This document shows, one piece after another, positions 14,560 to 19,317 of a stretch of 19,317 bases of DNA. Source of the DNA: an uncultured Mycoplasmatota bacterium (GTDB taxonomy: Bacteria; Bacillota_I; Bacilli_A; RF39; UBA660); NCBI GenBank assembly GCA_900553395.1, contig USDJ01000015.1, forward strand, positions 1 to 19,317, written 5' to 3'. The notes beneath the pieces were generated by a model. The model made no database searches, was not told the origin of the DNA, and worked only from the letters and a program-made list of their open reading frames with translations. Position 1 is the first letter of the stretch; the number at the start of each line of letters is the position of its first letter. The translations under genes and the position numbers were made by a program.

Positions 14560-14594
14560 AAAAAACTACACATTTTATTTTGTGTAGCTTTTTT
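14560..14594. terminator. Terminator of cdaA-cdaR, bidirectional
   Basis: CTACACA (14566-14572) pairs with TGTGTAG (14581-14587) around an eight-base A/T loop. Six A residues precede it (U-run on the minus strand, ending cdaR) and six T residues follow at 14589-14594 for the + strand. Confidence 0.85.
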
Positions 14595-14598
14595 CAAA

Positions 14599-15948
14599 TT
14601 ATTTTTTCTTGCTTATCGTAACTGTTGCTTCAGTTCTTTTTGCATTATAAATTGCTAAAGGATTGCTTCCTTTTACTATAATTTGTCTAGTATATGTTCC
14701 CTCAGATAATCCTTTAAGGTCAACATAAACAACAATATCAGACTCATCAATAGTAGAAAGAACAGTACTAGCTCCCTGAACTTCAACCGTTATAAATCCA
14801 TTTTCATTGTCTATTGGTTGTGCGATTAAACCTTCACCTATATTCATTCCAGTTAAAGCAATATTAAATTTAACCGGTTCTGTTGATGTATCAGTTATTA
14901 CTAAAGATACTGTAACGTAATTTGTACTAATAGATTTAACACCAGAAGGTTTAGTTATTTCTGCTTTAAATGAAGTATCTGAAGTTAAATTAGAAACATC
15001 TACAGGTACATCTAGTGAATTTATATCAGCTAAAGTTTCGCTATCACCATAAATTGTAACTTCAGTTTTACTGAATGTGTAACCTGCTATAGCCTTTCCA
15101 ACTGGCAAAGTTCCTTTTGGTACAAAGTTTAAAGAAACCTTTTTACTTGGGGATGCAAGATCAACTTCTGCGCTTATTTTTGACGGTACAAATTCAATAT
15201 CAACTACATTACCATTTGCATCATATGCTTTTAAAGGGACATCTTTTAAAGATTGAGTTCCAGATTTTTTTTCTGGTAATTTATCTATATCAATTAATGC
15301 CTTTACCGTAGCAACTTGTTTAATTTTATACTCAGCACCTCTTATTGTAACTTCATTTGTACTTAGTTTTACATTATTTACAACTAAAGTAGAATCTAAT
15401 TCATTACTATTTACGATATCATAAGTAATGTTTCTTGTATCAGAAACCTTTTCATAAATAATAACTGTTGCCACGCTTGGATTAACACTATATTCAATAT
15501 CGGATAATCCGTGGTCATACTCAATATTTACTTTATGAGTTCCTGGTGTAAGACCTGTTAAGTCAACAGTAACACCTCTATTTGTTGATTGCTTAGCTAT
15601 ATATAAATCAGCCTTGCTTCCAATAAGAGTAACATCTACTGTTTCAGGTAATCCTTCAACAACATATTGCTCTTCATTATATATTACATTAACTTTCTGA
15701 TCTTTAAATACTTCTGCAGATTGACTAGAAAAAGTTATTATCTTTTGATCAACTACAATGAATATTACTATAGCAAAAAATAAAGATAAAAATAATAACG
15801 TAGTACTTCTTGAAAGCCAAGTTTCAAATTTTTTGCTAGGTTGATTAAGCTTTTTAGTAATATTGAAAACTAATCTAGTTAGAGGCATTATAACATATTT
15901 GTCAAATAACTTAACAATTTTCTTTAAAAAACTAGTCGTTTTTTTCAT
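14599..15948 (-). CDS. cdaR: CdaR (YbbR-domain) regulator of the diadenylate cyclase
   Basis: A 449-residue membrane protein with a basic cytoplasmic N-tail, one transmembrane segment (about 49-67) and four extracytoplasmic YbbR repeats (beginning near 72, 168, 270 and 358), each about 85-95 residues of beta strands. CdaR binds CdaA and modulates its c-di-AMP synthesis. The start is set at 15948, eight bases after AGGAGGA; an in-frame TTG at 15975 would place the ribosome binding site inside the coding region. The first 17 bases overlap the end of cdaA, the classic cdaA-cdaR arrangement. glmM, which usually follows in this operon, is absent; a terminator lies directly after the stop. Confidence 0.93.
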   Translation of the reverse strand: MKKTTSFLKKIVKLFDKYVIMPLTRLVFNITKKLNQPSKKFETWLSRSTTLLFLSLFFAIVIFIVVDQKIITFSSQSAEVFKDQKVNVIYNEEQYVVEGLPETVDVTLIGSKADLYIAKQSTNRGVTVDLTGLTPGTHKVNIEYDHGLSDIEYSVNPSVATVIIYEKVSDTRNITYDIVNSNELDSTLVVNNVKLSTNEVTIRGAEYKIKQVATVKALIDIDKLPEKKSGTQSLKDVPLKAYDANGNVVDIEFVPSKISAEVDLASPSKKVSLNFVPKGTLPVGKAIAGYTFSKTEVTIYGDSETLADINSLDVPVDVSNLTSDTSFKAEITKPSGVKSISTNYVTVSLVITDTSTEPVKFNIALTGMNIGEGLIAQPIDNENGFITVEVQGASTVLSTIDESDIVVYVDLKGLSEGTYTRQIIVKGSNPLAIYNAKRTEATVTISKKK

Positions 15949-16753
15949 CAGATTGTTCCTCCTCCTCTTCTTCAATAATTACGGACTTCTTAGGGCTTAA
16001 TTCCTCTAGTAGCATTACTTTTACTTCATCTGAAGTTAAATTATAATGTAACTCTCCTCCAATAGCCATAGAAAGTCTACCAGTTTCTTCAGAAACAACT
16101 AAAGATATACAATCTGTTATTTCAGTTATTCCAAGAGCTGCTCTATGTCTAGTACCAAGTCTTTTAATTATTTTAGAATTCTCACTAGTTGGAAAAACTG
16201 CTCTAGCACAAGTTATCTTATCTCCTTGAATTATTACCCCACCATCGTGTAATGGATTATTTGGGAAAAATATAGACATAAGTAAATCGCTTGAAATGTC
16301 AGCATATATTTTCTTTGATTTTTGAATATAGTCATTTAAACTATTATCTCTTTCAATTACAATTAAAGCTCCAGTTCTAGTTTTTCTTAAAGAATCCATT
16401 GCACTTACTATTTCATACACAACTCTCTCACGTTCATCAACAGTAAGCACTTTATGTCTTCCAAGTAACTGACTTCTTCCTATTTGCTCCAATACATTTC
16501 TAATTTCTGGTTGAAATATAACTATTAAGGCAAGTATTCCCCACTCTATTACATAGTCTAATAAATAGCCTATTGTAACTAAATTAAAGCAGTCACTCAA
16601 TACTTTCAAAATAAATATTATTATTATACCTTTAAATAGTAAAATCATTTTTACATTTTTACTTAAGCTTTTTAATACGTAATATAATACAAGCCAAACT
16701 ATTAAAACATCTATTATATTTTTAAATAATTCAACTATTCTATCAAACGCCAT
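15932..16753 (-). CDS. cdaA: Diadenylate cyclase CdaA (c-di-AMP synthase)
   Basis: A 273-residue membrane enzyme that joins two ATP molecules into c-di-AMP, a second messenger controlling potassium and osmolyte transport and cell-wall balance. It has three N-terminal membrane helices (about 10-28, 35-53, 63-80) and a DAC domain (about 100-250). The catalytic blocks are PLHDGGVII (167-175) and TRHRAALG (201-208). The usual DGA motif is DGG here, a conservative change (Ala to Gly at 172). The C-terminus ends in a run of six glutamates, whose GAG/GAA codons form the ribosome binding site for cdaR. AGGAGG precedes the ATG by six bases, with an extended -10 promoter upstream (16777-16785). Confidence 0.96.
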   Translation of the reverse strand: MAFDRIVELFKNIIDVLIVWLVLYYVLKSLSKNVKMILLFKGIIIIFILKVLSDCFNLVTIGYLLDYVIEWGILALIVIFQPEIRNVLEQIGRSQLLGRHKVLTVDERERVVYEIVSAMDSLRKTRTGALIVIERDNSLNDYIQKSKKIYADISSDLLMSIFFPNNPLHDGGVIIQGDKITCARAVFPTSENSKIIKRLGTRHRAALGITEITDCISLVVSEETGRLSMAIGGELHYNLTSDEVKVMLLEELSPKKSVIIEEEEEEQSDEKND

Positions 16754-16776
16754 TTTATACCTCCTCTATCCTGTTA

Positions 16777-16785
16777 ATTATATCA
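16777..16785 (-). promoter_or_regulatory. Promoter of cdaA-cdaR (extended -10)
   Basis: On the minus strand TGA followed by TATAAT (16785-16777). The sequence at the -35 position (TTTATT, 17 bases away) is weak, as is common for extended -10 promoters. Confidence 0.6.
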
Positions 16786-16876
16786 TAATAATACTAAAAA
16801 ATAAATTCCCAATTTAACTTATAAAAAAAAATAATATTTTTCTCTTTAATAGTCTAATATAAAAAATGTAAATTTA

Positions 16877-16905
16877 CAAAAAAAAATTGAATTTAAAATT
16901 CAATT
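16877..16905 (-). terminator. Terminator of the tRNA-Ala gene
   Basis: On the minus strand AATTGAATTT and AAATTCAATT form an AT-only hairpin of up to ten pairs followed by about nine U residues, a dozen bases after the encoded CCA end of the tRNA. Confidence 0.75.
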
Positions 16906-16916
16906 AAAATACATAC

Positions 16917-16993
16917 TGGTGGAGAATAAGGGACTCGAACCCTTGACCCCCTGCGTGCAAGGCAGATGCTCTAGCCAACTGAGCTAATTCCCC
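16917..16993 (-). tRNA. tRNA-Ala (anticodon TGC)
   Basis: Read on the minus strand, the cloverleaf is complete: acceptor GGGGAAT / ATTCTCC (one G-U), D-arm GCTC/GAGC, anticodon stem TCTGC/GCAGG with loop CTTGCAC (anticodon TGC), TTCGAGT T-loop, discriminator A and an encoded CCA. It has a strong promoter (17014-17042) and its own terminator, so it is a single-gene unit between cdaA and cwlJ. Confidence 0.97.
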
Positions 16994-17013
16994 AGAAACA
17001 ATATTACCAGTAA

Positions 17014-17042
17014 AGTATATCATTATTTTTATGTTGTGTCAA
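17014..17042 (-). promoter_or_regulatory. Promoter of the tRNA-Ala gene
   Basis: On the minus strand a perfect TTGACA (17042-17037), 17 bases, then TATACT (17019-17014) with TGA ahead of it. It lies between cwlJ and the tRNA. Confidence 0.88.
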
Positions 17043-17056
17043 CTACTTTTTTTAAA

Positions 17057-17485
17057 TTAATGAATTTCAGGACAAATAAGTGGATCTGGTTCGTAAAAGC
17101 AATGATTTTTATATTTGCCAGAATTTTTTTGATCATACCAAGTGGGCTGACAACTAATACCCGTTCCAGGAGCATAAAACCATAGCGCATTCGTTGCTGG
17201 ATAATAATATTCTCCCTTTAAAACTCTATCAGCAAGTTCCCTTTCTTGCGATGTTGGATTACTAAAAAAAAGTGGACTATTTATTCCGGAAAATCCTCCT
17301 GGATTTTGATATATCATAGCTCTTATTGTATTTATATCTTTAAACGTTAAACATCGTCCTATGGCTCTATTAACGCCTACATTACCCACCATAAGCATTC
17401 CAAGATTCCCTTCTCCAATTGCTTCTGCCCTCATTAATCTAGCTAGTAAGTCTCTTTCCTTATCAGTATAATTAATTATTGCCAT
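17057..17485 (-). CDS. cwlJ: CwlJ-type spore cortex-lytic hydrolase
   Basis: A 142-residue enzyme of the SleB/CwlJ (Hydrolase_2) family, the same length as Bacillus CwlJ and lacking the signal peptide and peptidoglycan-binding domain of SleB. It shows the N-terminal catalytic block RLMRAEAIGEGNLGMLMVGN (18-37, catalytic Glu within it), NRAIG, the NPGGFSGI block and the C-terminal NALWFYAPG...NHCFY signature. CwlJ sits in the coat and degrades cortex peptidoglycan when germination is triggered by released calcium-dipicolinate. No gerQ partner gene is visible here. AGGTGAT precedes the ATG. A CATATTATA motif upstream (17500-17508) fits a sigma-K or sigma-E -10. Confidence 0.93.
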   Translation of the reverse strand: MAIINYTDKERDLLARLMRAEAIGEGNLGMLMVGNVGVNRAIGRCLTFKDINTIRAMIYQNPGGFSGINSPLFFSNPTSQERELADRVLKGEYYYPATNALWFYAPGTGISCQPTWYDQKNSGKYKNHCFYEPDPLICPEIH

Positions 17486-17499
17486 TTAATCACCTATAT

Positions 17500-17529
17500 T
17501 ATAATATGCAAAATAACTATTGAAGATTA
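17500..17529 (-). promoter_or_regulatory. Candidate sporulation promoter of cwlJ
   Basis: On the minus strand TAATCTT (17529-17523, six of seven to the sigma-E -35), 14 bases, then CATATTATA (17508-17500), which fits the sigma-K -10 exactly and the sigma-E -10 partly. It overlaps the -35 of the divergent tRNA-Trp promoter. Confidence 0.35.
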
Positions 17530-17548
17530 TAAAAAAATGTGATATAAT
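17520..17548 (+). promoter_or_regulatory. Promoter of the tRNA-Trp gene
   Basis: TTGAAG (17520-17525), 17 bases, TATAAT (17543-17548) with TGA just before it, about 12 bases upstream of the tRNA 5' end. Confidence 0.85.
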
Positions 17549-17559
17549 CATTTTCATAC

Positions 17560-17633
17560 AGGGGTATAGTTCAATGGTAGAATAACGGTCTCCAAAACCG
17601 CTGATGTGGGTCCGACTCCTGCTACCCCTGCCA
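17560..17633 (+). tRNA. tRNA-Trp (anticodon CCA)
   Basis: Acceptor AGGGGTA / TACCCCT, D-stem GTTC/GAAT, anticodon loop CTCCAAA (anticodon CCA), T-stem GTGGG/CCTGC, discriminator G and encoded CCA. Three details are odd: the T-loop reads TCCGACT, so the near-universal T55 (pseudouridine 55) is C; the outer anticodon pair (27-43) is A-C; and one D-stem pair is G-U. A good promoter and terminator flank it, so the gene looks expressed. Confidence 0.93.
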
Positions 17634-17644
17634 TAGGAAATTAT

Positions 17645-17682
17645 CGATTTAGTCTTAATTTATAAGATTAAATCGTTTTTTG
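17645..17682 (+). terminator. Terminator of the tRNA-Trp gene
   Basis: CGATTTAGTCTTA (17645-17657) pairs with TAAGATTAAATCG (17663-17675) through 13 pairs (one G-U) around a five-base loop, followed by six U residues. Confidence 0.93.
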
Positions 17683-17938
17683 TTTAATTATCGCTATAAT
17701 TTTAATACTAAAAACCAATTTTATTAGATGAAAAATAATAATGAATTAGCAATTTTGTCAAGTACATTGTTTTGAAATTTATTTGATAACCAATCAATCG
17801 AAACTATATAATATTTTAGAGATTTCAATATTAAATTTTTTGCCTATCATATCTTGAATTAGAAGCCTTTTATAATTCGCGCATAATTTGATAATGGCTA
17901 TTTAGAAATAGTTGATTTTTCTTAATTTTAAATAGTCG

Positions 17939-17947
17939 TGGTATAAT
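17939..17947 (+). promoter_or_regulatory. Extended -10 promoter of the gene remnant
   Basis: TGG followed by TATAAT, about 20 bases upstream of an ATG with a good ribosome binding site. No convincing -35 is present. Confidence 0.5.
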
Positions 17948-17967
17948 AGTACATAGGAAGTGAGCAT

Positions 17968-18018
17968 ATGAAGTATGAAATAGTTTTTAAATCAAATAAA
18001 ATATATTTTAATATTTAA
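17968..18018 (+). pseudogene. Probable gene remnant (first 16 codons only)
   Basis: An ATG preceded by AGGAAGTGAG opens a 16-codon frame (MKYEIVFKSNKIYFNI) that ends in TAA. The peptide looks like the beta-hairpin start of a larger enzyme, of the kind beginning MKYEI..., rather than a mature small protein. A promoter lies just upstream and a strong palindromic terminator 75 bases downstream, but nothing between them continues the protein in any frame. The simplest reading is that an internal deletion removed the gene body and left its ends. A functional leader peptide is the alternative. Confidence 0.4.
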
Positions 18019-18093
18019 ATATAAAAAATAATAAAAATAAATGAAAAGATTGAAAATTCCATTATTCAAAAAATTTGCACTAATGTGTTTGCT

Positions 18094-18124
18094 AAAGACT
18101 TGGTATAATTATACCAAGTCTTTA
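18094..18124. terminator. 30-base perfect palindrome, probable terminator
   Basis: AAAGACTTGGTATAA (18094-18108) is followed directly by its exact complement (18109-18123), ending in TTTATTATATT. As RNA it would fold into a hairpin with a four-base loop and a U-rich tail on either strand. It probably ended the gene whose start remains at 17968. Confidence 0.7.
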
Positions 18125-18157
18125 TTATATTAAGATAAGTAAATCAGAAAGTTTATC

Positions 18158-18192
18158 TATCTATAATAACACTTACATAGATATTATAGATA
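18158..18192. repeat. Inverted repeat of unknown role
   Basis: TATCTATAATA (18158-18168) and its exact complement (18182-18192) flank a 13-base spacer. An overlapping pair, TTTATCTA / TAGATAAA, can form as an alternative. There is no U-run on either strand, so it is not an ordinary terminator. Confidence 0.55.
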
Positions 18193-18376
18193 AAAACAGC
18201 AAAACAAAGTTAAGTGAAAATAAAATTGTAATACATACTAAATTTTTAATTATAACTTCATTAATCTTGCAAGCAAGCGTTATATGAAAAGTTTTTACAA
18301 AAATTTAAAAATTATTAGACATAAACTATTATTAAAAAAAAGATGATTTCATAAAATACAACTGAAAGGAGTTATC

Positions 18377-19168
18377 ATGAACAATTGTGAAAATAATAGT
18401 TTAGTAAAAAAAGCTATTAAAAAAATTAAAGAAGACGAGAAATTTAAACCTACTTGCAATGGAGTCATCATAGGCCCTACTGGGCCTCAAGGACCACAGG
18501 GTCCTGCCACTATCACAGTGGGTACAACTACCACTACTACCGCTGGAACAAATGCCAGCGTCACTAATGTAGGTACTAACGAAAATGTAGTTTTAAACTT
18601 CAGTGTTCCTCAAGGTAATACTGGTCCACAAGGATTACAAGGACCAACAGGACCTACTGGGCCTCAAGGCGAGCAAGGATCTCAAGGTATTGCTGGACCT
18701 CAAGGTCAGCAAGGGCCAACAGGGCCAGCAGGGCCAGCAGCAACATCACCAACAACTACTTATGGTCGTAAATATGACACAACAGTAACACCCATATCAC
18801 TAGAGGCAAATATAGCACAAGATGTACCAATTGGTAGTAATGGGCCTTCTAATGGTATAGCACTTGGAACACAAAACAAACTAGTAATCGAAACCGATGG
18901 AATATATTTAGTAGAATACTTCTTTTCAGGAAGTGCAAGCACAAACACAGAAGTTTCTTTAAACGTAAAACAAAATCAAAATTCAATTGGAAGCACAACA
19001 ATTAGTAAAAATCTTACTGCAAATGTTGATACTGATTTTGTGGGAAGTACAATTAATACTTTTAATGCAAACGATCAAGTCGGACTTACAATAAAATCTA
19101 CTAATGCTGCAACTATATCACCTGCATCTGATACCAGTGCATACCTGAATATAGTTAAAATTTCTTAA
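18377..19168 (+). CDS. BclA-like collagen-repeat spore surface (exosporium filament) protein
   Basis: A 263-residue protein: a basic N-terminal region (1-32), a short collagen block of four Gly-X-Y triplets (33-44), a Thr-rich beta insert (45-79, TITVGTTTTTTAG then VVLNFSVPQ), a second collagen block of 14 triplets (80-121, mostly GPT, GPQ, GPA) and a C-terminal domain (about 128-263) resembling the trimeric TNF/C1q-like head of Bacillus BclA (LVIETDGIYLVEYFFSGSA). Such proteins form the hair-like filaments on the spore surface; trimerisation by the head and glycosylation of the Thr-rich repeats are known in BclA. There is no signal peptide, as expected for mother-cell assembly. GGAG precedes the ATG by five bases. 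Thr and Ser richness offers glycosylation sites. A phage tail-fibre-like collagen protein is the main alternative. Confidence 0.88.
   Translation: MNNCENNSLVKKAIKKIKEDEKFKPTCNGVIIGPTGPQGPQGPATITVGTTTTTTAGTNASVTNVGTNENVVLNFSVPQGNTGPQGLQGPTGPTGPQGEQGSQGIAGPQGQQGPTGPAGPAATSPTTTYGRKYDTTVTPISLEANIAQDVPIGSNGPSNGIALGTQNKLVIETDGIYLVEYFFSGSASTNTEVSLNVKQNQNSIGSTTISKNLTANVDTDFVGSTINTFNANDQVGLTIKSTNAATISPASDTSAYLNIVKIS
18614..18739 (+). repeat. Collagen Gly-X-Y repeat, 14 triplets
   Basis: Residues 80-121 of the BclA-like protein are an unbroken run of 14 Gly-X-Y triplets, with Pro common at X and Thr, Gln or Ala at Y. The DNA is a nine-base-periodic set of GGN-CCN-CAN/ACN codons and is noticeably richer in G+C than the flanks. 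Confidence 0.95.
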
Positions 19169-19198
19169 AAAATGAATTAAAAAGAATAACAAATGCAA

Positions 19199-19317
19199 AT
19201 GTTGAATTAGTCAACAAAAAGTAGACACTAAAAAAGAATTTTTAGAACCCTAGTTCGGTTTTATGAAATGCACCCTTTAGAGTAGACACTAATTAAAAAC
19301 CTGTTTATAAAAATATG
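19199..19317. mobile_element. Possible insertion-sequence end
   Basis: The 12-base word AGTAGACACTAA occurs twice in direct orientation (19220-19231 and 19281-19292), 61 bases apart. Between and beside the copies lie small inverted repeats (GTTGA/TCAAC at 19201-19215; GAAC/GTTC at 19245-19256). Repeated short words within 100 bases, beyond the end of a gene, are typical of transposase-binding sites at IS ends. No transposase is inside the window; it would lie to the right. The IS family cannot be assigned from this piece. Confidence 0.4.

Larger units (their letters stand above)
17683..18376. other. Gene-poor AT-rich region
   Basis: About 690 bases between the tRNA-Trp terminator and the collagen-like gene have no reading frame of gene length on either strand. 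They hold a short expressed-looking remnant (17939-18124), an unexplained inverted repeat (18158-18192) and two CATAnnnTA matches (18320-18328, 18350-18358) that could be sigma-K -10 boxes for the collagen gene but have no AC at the right distance. In 17683-17930 I see nothing that I can assign. Confidence 0.7.

Noticed and set aside
18094..18123. 30-base palindrome considered as a recombination (dif-like) or protein-binding site
   Set aside because: It lacks the dif consensus, and a perfect stem followed by a U-rich tail is explained more simply as a terminator.
18603..18788. A second + strand frame within the collagen gene
   Set aside because: Alternative frame of the Gly-X-Y repeat; its Gln/Asp/Lys periodicity is a by-product of the repeat.

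Overview
The window comes from a very AT-rich, spore-forming low-GC Gram-positive (Bacillota; Clostridia-like or a related gut lineage; genus not resolvable from this sequence). The evidence is strong AGGAGG/AGGTGAT ribosome binding sites, sigma-A promoters, many short U-tailed hairpin terminators, and spore genes: a CotY/CotZ/ExsY-type cysteine-rich coat/exosporium protein, a CwlJ-type cortex hydrolase, a YdcC-like lipoprotein, a LysM coat-type protein and a BclA-like collagen protein. TGA is used as a stop (trmL) and tRNA-Trp has a CCA anticodon, so the genetic code looks standard.

Layout. Positions 1-51 are the first bases of a 16S rRNA gene read leftward. It is preceded by a leader and two tandem near-consensus promoters (about 149-280). 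Then come a DUF402 phosphatase-like gene, an S41 (CtpA-like) protease, a divergent RNHCP zinc protein, a membrane-anchored acidic protein, and a leftward operon of a single-module Clp-like AAA+ ATPase, a membrane-anchored small protein and trmL (3222-5160). From 5230 to 6598 there is a spore-envelope patch: a triple-LysM protein, a conserved hypothetical gene and the CotY/ExsY-like protein. A LicD-family gene and a 54-residue membrane protein overlapping its end follow on the + strand. Next is a leftward pair: a membrane-anchored C11 (clostripain) protease homologue and a proline-repeat membrane protein.

From 11145 to 16753 the leftward genes encode a DUF368 (PopT-like) polyprenyl-phosphate translocase candidate, a UPF0316/DUF2179 membrane protein, an unknown membrane-anchored protein, the YdcC-like lipoprotein, and the c-di-AMP pair cdaA-cdaR; a small DUF378 protein lies on + between them. 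Then come tRNA-Ala, cwlJ, and a divergent tRNA-Trp with unusual bases. A gene-poor stretch of about 740 bases (17634-18376) carries what looks like the promoter, start and terminator of a gene whose body is gone. It leads to the BclA-like collagen gene, and the window ends in repeats that look like the edge of an insertion sequence.

How it fits together: most genes serve the cell envelope or the spore. CotY/ExsY-like scaffold and BclA-like filament proteins are the two main components of a Bacillus-type exosporium, and the LysM, YdcC-like and CwlJ-type genes belong to coat assembly and germination. Three of these spore genes carry candidate sporulation-sigma promoter motifs, but in DNA this AT-rich those are only suggestive. 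The most unusual points are the exosporium-like gene set, a C11 protease homologue whose usual D-A-C motif reads R-T-C, the protease-less Clp-like ATPase operon, the tRNA-Trp with C at position 55, and the gutted gene at 17939-18124.
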